NCBI GenBank assembly: GCA_019454045.1
Contig: SKCR01029097.1
Span: 122,374 to 186,373, forward strand
Origin: Zanthoxylum bungeanum
Lineage: Eukaryota > Streptophyta > Magnoliopsida > Sapindales > Rutaceae
Length of the DNA: 64,000 nt
Reading direction: 5' to 3'
Shown: positions 33,216-43,601 of the stretch, one piece after another
Position numbering within the stretch: position 1 is the first letter of the stretch
Layout of the letters: each line of letters begins with the position of its first letter
Notes under the pieces: generated by a model
What the model saw: only the letters and a program-made list of their open reading frames with translations
Databases searched by the model: none
What the model was told of the DNA's origin: nothing
Made by a program: the position numbers and the translations under genes

Positions 33216-34886
33216 GTGGAGCTGAAGTTACTGCCGAGCCATCTCAGGTATGCATTTCTTGGAAACTCTTCTGAATTACCTGTGATTATTTCTTCTTCGC
33301 TAACATTGGAGCAGGAAGAAAAGTTGCTGAGAGTATTACGGGAACACAAGAAAGCCATTGGCTTGACTATAGCAGACATTCAAGACATTAGTCCATCATT
33401 TTGCATGCACAATATTCTGATGAATGATGAGTATAAACCCACAGTGGAGCATCAACACAGACTCAATCCAATCATGAAGGAGGTCGTGAAGAAAGAAATC
33501 ATCAAATGGTTGGATGTTGGCATCATTTACCCCATCTCAGATAGCACATGAGTGAGTCATATGCAGTGTGTACCAAAGAAAGGATGAATTATTGTAGTCA
33601 CAAATGAAAAGAACGAGCTGATTCCAACAAGAACAGTGACTGGATGGAGAGTATGCATGGACTACCGGAAGCTGAACAAAGCAACAATGAATGACCATTT
33701 TCCGCTGCCATTCATTGACCGGATGCTGGACAGATTAGCGGGACATGAGTTCTATTGCTTTCTGGACGGATACTCAGGGTACAATCAGATTACCATCGCC
33801 CCAGAAGACCAGGAGAAAACCACCTTTACATGTCCCTATGGAACTTTTGCTTTCCGCAGGATGCCATTTGGATTATGTAATGCTTCTGCCACATTTCAGC
33901 GTTGTATGATGGCTATCTTCTTAGACATACTGGAGTAGAGTATGGAGGTTTTCATGGAAGACATCTTTGTGTTTGGAGATTCTTTTGACCACTTCTTGCA
34001 AAATCTGGAACATGTGTTACAAAGATGCGACGATACCAACCTGGTACTCAATTGGGAGAAATTCCACTTCATGGTGCAGGAAGGCATTGTTCTTGGACAT
34101 CGGATCTCACAAAAGGGAATCAAGGTAGACAAAGTAAAGATCGAGACAATTGAAAAATTACCTCCACCAATATCTGTAAAAGGGATTCGAAGCTTTCTTG
34201 GACATGTAGGTTTTTACAGGAGATTTATCAAAGACTTTTCCAAGATTGCTAAACCTCTGTGCAATCTTCTGGAGAAAGATGTGCCTTTAAACTTCACCAA
34301 AGAATGCCAAGAAGCTTTTGAGATCCTGAAATAGAAGCTTGTTTCTGCTCATATCCTTATAGCACCAGACTGGACCCTTCCATTTGAAGTGATGTGCGAT
34401 GCTAGTGATTTTGCTGTAGGTGCAGTTTTGGGACAACGCAAAGCAAAAGTTTTCCACACCATTTACTACTCCAGCAGAACTCTGAATGAAGTTCAACTCA
34501 ACTACACAACCACTGAAAAGGAGTTTATCGCAGTTGTGTTCGCTTTTGACAAATTTCGCTCATATCTGCTGGGTCCCAAAGTGGTGGTCTACACAGATCA
34601 TTCAGCAATCAAATATCTAATTGCGAAGAAAGATTCCAAACTCAGATTGATCCGTTGGATACTTCTTCTGCAAGAATTTGATGTGGAGATTAGAGATAGG
34701 AAAGGGACAGAAAACCAAGTGGCAGATCACTTTTCGAGGCTCGAGAATGGAGAAACATCTGGCAAAGAACTGACAATCAAAGAAACTTTTCCACATGAAC
34801 AGTTGTTTGTCATTAAACAACAGGAAGTCCTTTGGTATGCTGACTATGTCAACTACATAGTATCAAGAAAATGGCCGTTGGAATAG
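33216..34886 (+). pseudogene. Reverse transcriptase and RNase H, copy 1
   Basis: A single phase runs through the region with stops at 33549, 33585, 33939, 34335 and 34884. RT words: MNDEYKPTVEHQHRLNP, WRVCMDYRKLNKATMNDHFP, EFYCFLDGYSGYNQITIAPE and RRMPFGLCNASATFQRCMM. The catalytic box reads VFMEDIFVFG where the lineage has FMDD, so the first aspartate is Glu, as in copy 2. RNase [52 protein letters not shown] and the end [16 protein letters not shown], with catalytic Asp/Glu/Asp visible. The enzyme is dead both from stops and from the altered box. Confidence 0.9.
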
Positions 34887-36085
34887 ACAACTCAGCAACG
34901 AAAGAAGTTCTTCAAAGAAGTCAAGCACTATGTCTGGGATGAGCCGTACCTGTTCAAACGCTGTGCTGATCAATTACTGAGACGGTGTATTCCACATGAG
35001 GAGGTCAACAGTGTCTTGCAATACTGTCATTCATCATCATATGGTAGACACTTCAGTGGAAACAAAACTGCAGCTAAAGTCCTACAATCAGGTTTGTTCT
35101 GGCCCACTCTTTTTGAAGATGCTTATCTATTTGCTCTTCAATGTGACAGGTGCTAGAGAACGGGAAATATTTCCAGGAGAAATGAAGGACCTTTGCAAAA
35201 TATTCTGGAAGTTGAGATATTTGATGTGTGGGGGATTGATTTTATGGGACCATTTGTTCCATCATTCGGAAACCTGTACATACTGGTTGCAGTAGACTAC
35301 GTCTCCAAATGGGTTGAAACAATTGCACTGCCATCAAATGATTATAAAGTGGTGATAAAATTCCTTAAAAAGAATATTTTCACTTACTTCGGAACACCTC
35401 GGGCAATCATCAGCGATGGTGGCACACATTTCTGCAACAGATACTTTGATGCACTCCTATCCAAATACGAAGTTACTCATAAAGTTGCCACTGCTTACCA
35501 TCCACAATCAAATGGGCAAGTTGAATTTTCAAACAGGGAGATCAAAAGAATCTTGGAAAGAGTCATTGGATCAACAAGGAATGACTGGTCTGAAAAACTA
35601 GATGACGCATTATGGGCCTACCGGACAGCTTACAAGACACCTATTGGTATGTCCCCATATCAAATGGTGTATGGAAAAGCGTGCCATCTGCCAGTTGAAC
35701 TTGAACACAAGGCGTACTGGGCACTGAAGAAGTTAAATCTTGATCCACAAGCTGCAGGAGAGAAAAGACTTCACCAACTCAATAAATTGGAGGAATTTCG
35801 CCTACAGGCTTATTAAAAATGCCAAACTATACAAGGAAAAGACCAAGAGATGGCATGATAAAAAAAATAGTGCGCAGACAATTGGAGCCAGGACATCACA
35901 TATTGTTATATGATTCAAGGCTGAAACTTTTTCCTGGAAAGCTGAAATCAAAGTGGTCAGGTCCATTTGTGATTACTCAGGTGTTACCATACGGAGTTGT
36001 TGAGGTATACAACCCCAAGTCCAACAACACATTCAAAGTTAACAGCCAGCGTGTCAAACACTATTGGGGAGAATCATTTGAGTGA
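34887..36085 (+). pseudogene. Integrase, copy 1
   Basis: Reading continues in phase after the TAG at 34884. The zinc-binding part (HSSSYGRHFSGNKTAAKV, LQCDRC) is followed by a TAG at 35154. The 35193-35816 frame holds the core: [11 protein letters not shown] (first Asp), [15 protein letters not shown] (second Asp) and [18 protein letters not shown] (catalytic Glu). After that come [20 protein letters not shown] and [21 protein letters not shown] frameshift at about 35812 moves to the last frame, ending SQRVKHYWGESFE at 36085. There is no chromodomain. Confidence 0.9.
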
Positions 36086-36317
36086 CAAAAAGAAAGTGTC
36101 ACACTTTTAGATCCAGCATAACGTTCGGGCAATCACTTCTAGCTGACGACGTTAAACTTAGTGCTAGCTGGGAGGCAACCCATGCAATTTGTGTATATAT
36201 TGTGATTTGGTGTGTTTTATTTTATGTGTTAGTTTTTGCAGGTGAAGTCATTTCAAGATGGAAGAAGCTCTCACAAATCTTCACAAGTAATTTCCTTCTC
36301 TCCCTCAAAATTCTCTG
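36086..36317 (+). other. Spacer between integrase and accessory ORF, copy 1
   Basis: Non-coding. The GCTAGCTGGGAGGCAACCCA segment at 36163 is a conserved post-integrase landmark of these elements. The pyrimidine-rich stretch TTTTTGCAG ends near 36241, a possible 3' splice site that would allow a spliced RNA for the downstream genes. Splicing is conjecture. Confidence 0.5.
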
Positions 36318-36701
36318 ATGAAAGTCTACAAAACTCGCTTGGAATAGATGAGACTTCCGATGATCAAAGGTATTCCTATTGACATTCGTTGGGTAATCGA
36401 AGCACGGGTCCGATTAGCAGGTGAGAACTCTGATTTTTATAATGCTTATTTGCCTGATTTTGGAAGAAGCACCTATGCAAAGAAACATAGAGCTAAACAA
36501 ATGAGTGTTTGTTACAAATGTGCATGCTGGAATTGCAATACTCGTTGTCGTTCTTTAGGAATGGTGTCTGATAATCGCGAAGATAAAATTAAATTCATTA
36601 GGGATGGCTTAAGTAAGGAGTCTTTAGATGATATATCTTCGACTCTTGAGACGCATCCCAATGGATATGTTCATATAGCCATTCGCAAATTACATACATA
36701 A
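36318..36701 (+). pseudogene. Accessory ORF with Cys motif, copy 1 (unknown function)
   Basis: The ATG at 36318 starts MKVYKTRLE, then a TAG (CGG in copy 2), and the frame continues from 36348 for 117 codons. The protein is basic in its middle (STYAKKHRAKQM), then has VCYKCACWNCNTRC, that is CX2CX4CX3C with an additional Cys, possibly a small metal-binding site. It continues LGMVSDNREDKIKFIRDGLS and ends IAIRKLHT. The C-terminal half is conserved at protein level in the old copy at 5696-5890. No known family is recognised. It lies where an env-like ORF is usual in this lineage, ahead of LOG. It may be another captured host gene. Confidence 0.6.
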
Positions 36702-37056
36702 TTCCAAAAAGAAAGACAACAATTACGTCTCGGGAATCTGACTCAAAAAGACCTTGTTTGCCAATTTATAAGAAAATTGGATGGGAAGCTTGTCCTTGAT
36801 GCATAGACGTCAATAAAGCTGTAAATTATTGTAAATATTATATCTCTATGTCTTTTTTCTAATAATTGTAATTTTTTTGTTATTTTCTTTTATTTTCTCC
36901 GATAGGATCCAGACTTTTTTGACCTTTCACGATTTATTTTACTGTTTAACTAATAATTGTCATTTGGCAGATACTAGTGCTATTATTTTTACTCACCTTT
37001 TCAGGTGTTATAAATTCAACTCATCATTGCACTTTTGAAGGCATCCAGAGTAAAAC
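36702..37056 (+). other. Region between accessory ORF and LOG, copy 1
   Basis: The first 90 bases keep a second conserved reading frame (SRESDSKRPCLPIYKKIGWE from 36735). It then becomes AT-rich. TAGATACTAGTGC-like text at 36968 and TATAAAT at 37009-37015, 42 bases before the LOG ATG, are also present in the old copy. No other gene. Confidence 0.5.
37009..37015 (+). promoter_or_regulatory. TATA-like box upstream of captured LOG, copy 1
   Basis: TATAAAT lies 42 bases before the LOG start and is conserved in place in copy 2 and in the old minus-strand copy. Promoter activity is inferred only. Confidence 0.4.
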
Positions 37057-37602
37057 ATGGAAGCCACTTCAAGAAGACGAGTTGAAAACATCTGTGTGTT
37101 TTGCGGTACTAGTGTTGGTGTTAAACCAGAATACGTAGCGGCAGCACAAGAATTGGGTCGAGTCTTAGCTGCAAGGAATATGCACTTAGTATATGGCGGT
37201 GGCAATCTTGGACTTATGGGGATCGTTTCAAAGGCCGTACAAGAAGAATGCAGTCAAGTCTTGGGAATCATCTCAAAACCCTTGGCGGAGGTGAATCTTA
37301 TTGGACCATCAAACAGAGAAGAACTAATTGTGCCAGGTATGTCTGAACGACTGGTAGAAATGATTAACCGTGCTGATGTTTTTATTGCTTTGCCTGGTGG
37401 ATTGGGCACAATGGAGGAAATTTTTATAGTGTTATCTTTGGCGAACTTGAACATACACCAGAAATTGCTTGGACAGTACAACGTTGATGGATTTTATGAT
37501 TTTCTTTGTGTGTTTCTTGATGATGCCTGTAGAAAATTTACAAAAATTAAAAAGTTTACAAAAAAAAAAAAATTAAAAATATTTTGTGTTTTTTTTATTT
37601 GA
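37057..37602 (+). CDS. Captured LOG-like cytokinin-activating enzyme, C-terminally shortened, copy 1
   Basis: The 181-codon ORF starts MEATSRRRVENICVFCGTSV, the LOG N-terminus (ICVFCGxSxG). MHLVYGGGNLGLMG is the nucleotide-binding loop. MSERLVEMI carries the arginine of the family's RK pair, though Lys is Leu. LPGGLGTMEE is the intact PGGxGTxxE catalytic motif. LOG enzymes hydrolyse cytokinin riboside 5'-monophosphates to free cytokinin in the cytosol. After FYDFLCVFLDDACRKF the family sequence stops and a Lys-rich tail encoded by A-tracts ends the ORF. About 45-50 C-terminal residues are missing, which makes activity doubtful. No introns. The ORF is open although gag-pol upstream has many stops. 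It sits between the accessory ORF and the 3' LTR. Confidence 0.85.
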   Translation: MEATSRRRVENICVFCGTSVGVKPEYVAAAQELGRVLAARNMHLVYGGGNLGLMGIVSKAVQEECSQVLGIISKPLAEVNLIGPSNREELIVPGMSERLVEMINRADVFIALPGGLGTMEEIFIVLSLANLNIHQKLLGQYNVDGFYDFLCVFLDDACRKFTKIKKFTKKKKLKIFCVFFI

Positions 37603-38253
37603 TTAATCGGGTGAAATTGGTGAGAGATGTTTTTTGTTTATTTCATTTTGAATTATTTAATTTGTGAATTCTCCATAAAATTGACTAAAATGGATCTTCA
37701 TATGCTCAGTTGACATGTATTATCAACATGCATGGTAAAATATAAACATGAGTTGTAAATTGAAAAGTTTGAAATATTTAGTGCTCTAGTTTAATTGGAG
37801 GAAGCATCTCAAAAATCAATGGGGTAAAGAAAACATCTGAGATCCGAGTCACTAAGTCCGTAGGGGTGTTTTAACACCTAGTGCCCTAAAGCCAACTGGT
37901 TTGGGAGTCACTGGCCCAAAGCTCGCTACATGGATGGAAGATGTTGCACAAAAAAAAACATATGAGATCTGAGTCATTAAGTTCGTAGGGGTGTCTTAAC
38001 AACTAATGCCCTAAAACCAACTGGTTTGGGAGTTACTGGCCCAAAGCTCGCTACATGGATCGAAGATGTTGCAAAAAATATATATACGAAGTCTGAGTAA
38101 TTAAGTTTGTAGGGGTGTCTTAACACCTAGTGCCCTAAATCCAACTGGTTTGGGAGTCACTGGCTCAAAGCTCGCTACATAGATGGAAGATATTGGATAT
38201 ATAAAAAAAAATCAGAAAAATCAGAAAAAAAATATTCCATTACTAAAAAAGGT
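37603..38253 (+). other. 3' region after LOG, copy 1
   Basis: AT-rich non-coding sequence followed by the triple repeat described separately. No gene. Confidence 0.6.
37838..38200 (+). repeat. Three tandem ~125-bp repeats, copy 1
   Basis: Units start at 37838, 37963 and about 38088 (the last shorter). Each has a GAGTCACTAAGTCCGTAGGG-like start, a GGTGTTTTAACACC hairpin and GGGAGTCACTGGCCCAAAGC. Identity falls from unit to unit. Confidence 0.9.
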
Positions 38254-38463
38254 GTGAATTCTGATAAAACTTTAGGACAAAAATATTACTCTCTTTTCAA
38301 CTACACTTGTGACTATTGTGGGAAAAATGAGTTGATTAATATTTTGTTGGCTGTGTATATGGAGAATGGTAAAAATAATCGGAGATTTTACTTATTCGGT
38401 AATTTAGAAAGAAACAAAACAATTATGAACTTGGATAAGAAGTTTCACCTCTTTAGTCACTAA
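38254..38463 (+). CDS. Small Cys-containing ORF before 3' LTR, copy 1 (unknown; possibly GRF zinc-finger relic)
   Basis: 69 codons: MNSDKTLGQKYYSLFNYTCD, then YCGKNELINILL, then NNRRFYLFGN. The spacing of CXXC, Asn and RRFY recalls the GRF-type zinc finger of plant proteins and transposons (CXCG...NPGRRFYXC), but the distal cysteines are missing. It is the same in copy 2, with an upstream in-frame extension there, and absent from the old copy. It may be non-functional; I cannot show that it is translated. Confidence 0.3.
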   Translation: MNSDKTLGQKYYSLFNYTCDYCGKNELINILLAVYMENGKNNRRFYLFGNLERNKTIMNLDKKFHLFSH

Positions 38464-38735
38464 TTTTTTTATTCTCTTTTCTATTGTCTTTTTTCTTTTG
38501 TGTGCATTAGTTTTACTATCTTTTTACTTTTATAAGACGTTTGTGGGTATCATCGCTGTAAACCCTCACGAGACTACAACTCGTCCACTAGGGACACCTA
38601 GGGGTTTAAAGGCTTGTTGCATACGCTAAATGCAACCGTGATTCCTACGAAAGTGGCTTAGTTTAATTTTAATTGTTTATTGTATTTTATTTTTTGTTTT
38701 GCTAGAGGACTAGCAAAATGTTAGGTTTGAGGGTG
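38464..38735 (+). other. Pre-LTR region with conserved Athila 3' segment, copy 1
   Basis: 38555-38665 (CCTCACGAGACTACAACTCG, CGAAAGTGGCTTAG) is shared with the conventional Athila relative at 26305. The purine-rich GTTAGGTTTGAGGGTG abuts the LTR as the plus-strand priming tract. No gene. Confidence 0.6.
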
Positions 38736-40661
38736 TGATGAGCGGAAAATATATCAATATTTACCGCCCTTTTTACCTAATATTTTGTTTAGTTTCTCGG
38801 GTTTGATGAACGTTTTGATGTGTTTTGATGTATTTTGTAGATAAATAAAGTATTAGGACTTAATGGAATCAACTCGGGGCTAAAACAATGAAATCCGGAG
38901 CAAAAAATGGCGAAAACGGAAATTTACTATACGCGTCACAAAGTGCAGTCCTAAATTCCAATTTTGTGAAAGTTTTGTATTTTGGCCATAACGTTTTCAT
39001 CTGATATCCGATTAAGCTGATTCAAGTGCCGGATTAAAGAAGACATAAAGATCTACAACTTTGAAGATTTAAATATTTTTGAATTTTGAAGTTTGGAAGG
39101 CCGAAATTGATGAATAATCTAGTGTATTTTGTGTAATTACTATAGTTATTTTCAAAATATAAAATAAAATAAATAAAATAAAAAGTAAAAATTGTCAAAC
39201 TTCCACCAAACATGCTTGCATGTTTGGTGCCATGTTTGGTGTCATGTTTGATGCCATGTTTGGTGGAACTATTGGTGGAGCAATTGGTGGAGAAATTGAG
39301 GGAAGCCTTTAGATTTTCCTATAAATACCAAGCTTAACTTTGTAAATTTTTCATGCTTTCTTTGGAGGAGTTTCTCCATGAAAATTTAAAGGAAAGTGTC
39401 TTGTATATTAATTAAGTTTTCTTGTATTTTCTTTTTATTTATTTAATAAAAGTTTGTATGTTTTATTTTACAGCATGAGCATGTAACCTCATTCTGCTGG
39501 GGTGAAAAGGTAAGACTTTTAATATAATGAATTAGATTAATCTCCCTTATTTTAATTAAATTTTGGATTAATTAGTTACCGCCTATATGGCCGGTTTAGG
39601 TGACAACCTTATTTACCGCCTATATGGTCGATTTTTCATTTCAGACGTAGTTTCTGCCTATATGGTCGGTTTAGGTAATAACCTTGTTATCGCCTATATG
39701 GTCGGTTGGATTTAATTGAGACAAATTAAATTACCGCCTTTATGGTCTAGTTAATAATAATCGGTAAATATTGTGAATAAGGGAGATTTCTAATTTTGAA
39801 AAATTAAAAGTGGATCCTCTAACCCCCAGCATTTTCTTTTATTGTACTTTTATATTTTTTCATTTCCAACATTTACTTTATTTAATTTCCATTATTTACT
39901 TTATGTCTTTTATTTTATTTAAGCTTTTATTAGCCTTAGATATGTGTCGTAGCTAAGCCCGTTATCTGGGGTTGTGATAAATTCCAATATCACCAGTTAA
40001 TAAGAGGTTGTTTTACGGTTTGGGTAATATAAATGTTTATTTATTGAGCCTTAGTCTTAATGCTTCTTGTTAACTGGCCATTAATAAGATTGAACTGGTA
40101 AACTTCAAATGAACTTGGAAGAGAGATTTTAGGTTTAAGACCTTAGACTTAATAACCCACGATCTTCATTGAAGATAGATAACCCTTTAATAGATTTCCT
40201 TACATGATAGTAATATACCTGTCGGGCGGGGGTAACCATAATTGGAACTTAATCTTAATGAATTCAGGTAACTTGGTTGACATAGGAATATGATTAATTG
40301 GGTTACACTGGATATTTGTATCTGACCATCGGAAGAGGCTTTTACATATTTTTCGTGTTTCAGGTTAATAAACCAATATATTAACTTGAAATAACCACTT
40401 CATCTTTTAAACGATATTGGAAGAATTCACAACCCTGGATATTTTTATAAATTTGAATTTTCCTCAACTTATTTTTGCGTAATTTTATTTACTTGTTTTT
40501 AAGTTTAAAGTCACCACTCAGTCAATCAATCAATCTGCTACTAGTAATCATTTGGCCTAATAAAATTAATAGCTAGGTATTAAGTCCTCGTGAATCGATA
40601 ATTTTTATACTACTTGAACGATATGTGCGTTTGCATTATACGCGTGTGATTACGCCGGTCA
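38736..40661 (+). repeat. 3' LTR, copy 1
   Basis: 1926 bp from TGATGAGCGG to CGCCGGTCA, followed by AAAAT (40662-40666). Nearly identical to the 3' LTR of copy 2 over the first few hundred bases, but visibly different from 5' LTRs (for example ACGTTTTGATGTGTTTTGATG). Confidence 0.95.
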
Positions 40662-41564
40662 AAAATCAAACTCCAAACTATTTAGAGAAATAAGTTGTAT
40701 TGTCACAAAAAAAATTTGGCTTTAGAAAGATATGATGAAGAAGATCAAGTATCTAATTCACTCCTGTTTCTTTTACTTCTCAAAACTTGCGAAAATAAAA
40801 TTTTCTCTTCAGCTCTCTCACAACTATTGTGAATGTGTTTCAATCCTCTCTCTCAATTTTTGTATCTTGATTCAACTAATGAAAGAGTGGAGATGGTAGA
40901 AATAATATTCCATCCAAAAACCAACCACCTTTTTCATTAAGCATCCAATGGCAAACACATAAATGTGAAGGCCATACCAAAACATAATAGGTGTATACAT
41001 CCCACCTAATAGACATAATAAGTTGGAGAGCATGGTGAGCCATATGGTCTCTAAGGTGAATAAAAAATCATTAACTTAATTATGATTTTGTAATTATCTC
41101 ATAATTATTACTAACTTGATTATCTTATAATCATGATTTGATTATCTCATAGTCAAATAATTCTACAAAATATTAAGTTAAACTAATTTAACATAGTTTT
41201 CATTTGTGACAAAAAATATATTATTAATCTTATTAATAATATATAAATATAATGTGAGCATATTATTAGACAATCTAATCATATTAGGTATGCTACAGTT
41301 AATCGAGCTAGCATGGGGACCAAATGGACCTACGGTTCCGAGCTCCAATAATCATGAAATATTAATTAAACCCTTTAATCAAATATTACGAATTATTAAC
41401 TGCGCGTTATTCCACTAAAAACTCAAAGTTGAACTCTCGTTACCGTAGATGGAAAATAATAATCCGAACAACTTCGGTGTCCATCGATATAGTCATTACA
41501 TATGGATATAGTCCTTCACGAATATCTCATAAATGGAGCCGAGTCATAAGTCCGTTAAACCCCT
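40662..41564. repeat. Right flank of copy 1, part of the duplicated block
   Basis: About 900 bp collinear with 53399-54323 and, for its first 350 bp, with 29303-29660. It is AT-rich and may be an old Copia LTR on the minus strand (GGGGTTTAACGGACTTATGA on that strand). The frames at 41206 and 53965 are by-products. It ends ACCCCT, where the next duplication unit begins. Confidence 0.85.
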
Positions 41565-41590
41565 CTAATCTTTTTAGAGATGTATAAAAT

Positions 41591-43469
41591 TGATGAGCGG
41601 AAAATATATCAATATTTACCGCCCATTTTACCTAATATTTTGTTTAGTTTCTCGGGTTTGATGAATGTTTTAATGTGTTTTTATGTATTTTATAGATAAA
41701 TAAAGTATTTGGACTTAATGGAATCAACTCAGGGCTAAAATAATGAAATCCGGAGCAACAAATGGCGAAAACGGAAATTTACTATACGCGTCACGAAGTG
41801 CAGTCCTAAATTCCAATTTTGTGCAAGTTTGGTAGTTTGGCCATAACGTTTTCATCCGATATCTGATTAAGCTGATTCAAGTGCCAGATTAAAGAAGACA
41901 CAAAGATCTACAACTTTAAAGATTTAAATATTTTCGAATTCTGAAGTTTGGAAGGCTGAAATTGATGAATAATCTAGTGTATTTTGTGTAATTACTATAG
42001 TCATTTTCAAAATATAAAATAAAAAAGTAAAAATTGTCAAACTTCAACCAAACATGCTTGCATGTTTGGTGTCATGTTTGATGCCACGTTTGGTGGAGCT
42101 ATTGGTGGAGCAATTGGTGGAGAAATTGGTGGAAGCCTTTAGATTTTCCTATAAATACCAAGCTTAACTTTGTAAATTTTTCATGCTTTCTTTGGAGGAG
42201 TTTCTCCATGAAAACTTAAAGGAAAGTGTCTTGTATGTTATTTAAGTTTTCTTGCATTTTTTTTTATTTATTTAATAAAATTTTGTGTGTTTTCTTTTAC
42301 AGCATGAAAATGTAAGACTTTTAATATAATGAATTAGATTAATCTCCCTTATTTTAATTAAAATTTGGATTAATTAGTTACCGCCTATATGGCCAGTTTA
42401 GGTGACAACCTTATTTACCGCCTATATGGTCGGTTTTTCATTTCGACATAGTTTCCGCCTATATGGTCGGTTTAGGTAATAACCTTCTTACCGCCTATAT
42501 GGTCAGTTGGATTTAATTGAGATAAATGAAATTACCGCCTTTATGGTCTGGTTAATTAATCGGTAAACATTGAGAATAAGAGAGATTTCTAATTTTCAAA
42601 TATTAAAAGTGGATCCTTTAACCCCCAATATTTTCTTTTATTGTACTTTTACATTTTTTCATTTCCAGCATTTACTTTATTTAATTTCCAGTATTTATTT
42701 TATGTCTTTTATTTTATTTAGGCTTTTATTAGCCTTAGATATGTGTCGTAGCTAAGCCCGTTATCTGGGGTTGTGATGAATTCCAATATCACCGGTTAAT
42801 AAGAGGTTGTTTTACGGTTTGGGTAATATAAAAGTTTATTTATTAAGCCTTAGTCTTAATTCTTCTTTTTAACTGGCCATTAATAAGATTGAACTGGTAA
42901 ACTTAAAATGAACTTGGAAGAGAGATTTTAGGTTTAAGACCTTAGACTTAATAACCCACGATCTTCCTTGAGGATAGATAACCCTTTAATAGATTTCCTT
43001 ACAGGATATAAATATACATGTCGGGCGGCGGTAACCATAATTGGAACTTAATCTTTATGAATTCAGGTAACTTGGTTGACATAGGAATATGATTATTTGG
43101 GTCACACTGGCTATTTATAACTGACAATCAGATGAGGCTTTTACATATTTTTCGTGTTCCAGGTTAATAAACCAATATATTGCACAAACGTGAAATAACC
43201 ACTTCATCTTTTAAATGATATTGGAAGAATTCACAACCCTGGATAGTTTTATAAATTTGAATTTTCCTCAACCTATTCTTGCGCAATTTTATTTACTTGT
43301 TTTTAAGTTTAAAGTCACCACCCAGTCAATCATTCAATCTGTTAGATACTAGTAATCATTTGGCCTCATAAAATTAATAGCTAGGTATTAAGTCCTCGTG
43401 GGATCGATACTTTTATACTACTTGAACAATACGTGCGCTTGCGTTATATGCGTGTGATTACGCTGGTCA
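41591..43469 (+). repeat. 5' LTR, copy 2
   Basis: TGATGAGCGG to CGCTGGTCA. TATAAAT at 42150-42156. It lacks the GCATGTAACCTCATTCTGCT segment of the 3' LTRs near 42303 and has ATATTGCACAAACGTGAAAT. Confidence 0.95.
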
Positions 43470-43475
43470 AGTTTT

Positions 43476-43493
43476 TGGCGCCGTTGCCGGGGA
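43476..43493 (+). promoter_or_regulatory. tRNA-Asp primer-binding site, copy 2
   Basis: TGGCGCCGTTGCCGGGGA, identical to copy 1. Confidence 0.95.
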
Positions 43494-43601
43494 CTTATTT
43501 ATCTTTCACTATTAGTTTTGAGGTTAGATACATTTACTTGTATCTAATTTCTTTTTACTTATTGTTTTTTTTTTCTTGTGTTTCAGGTTCTTAGACACAA
43601 C

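Larger units (their letters stand above)
29681..40661 (+). mobile_element. LOG-carrying Athila element, copy 1 (5'-truncated)
   Basis: It is a truncated 5' LTR (29681-30706), a tRNA-Asp primer site, gag-pol in the Gypsy order (protease, RT, RNase H, integrase), an accessory ORF, captured LOG, 3' tandem repeats and a complete 3' LTR (38736-40661) followed by AAAAT. It is collinear with copy 2 at 41591-53398. Gag-pol has many stops, so it cannot move by itself. Athila lineage is inferred from the primer tRNA, the gag and pol wording and the lack of a chromodomain. Confidence 0.9.

Noticed and set aside
37057..37602. LOG as a normal host gene beside the repeats
   Set aside because: It is intronless, lies between integrase and 3' LTR of elements with target duplications, and recurs in the same position in three copies.
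37838..38200. CRISPR-like repeat array
   Set aside because: Long 125-bp units directly adjacent, no spacers, in a plant retroelement.
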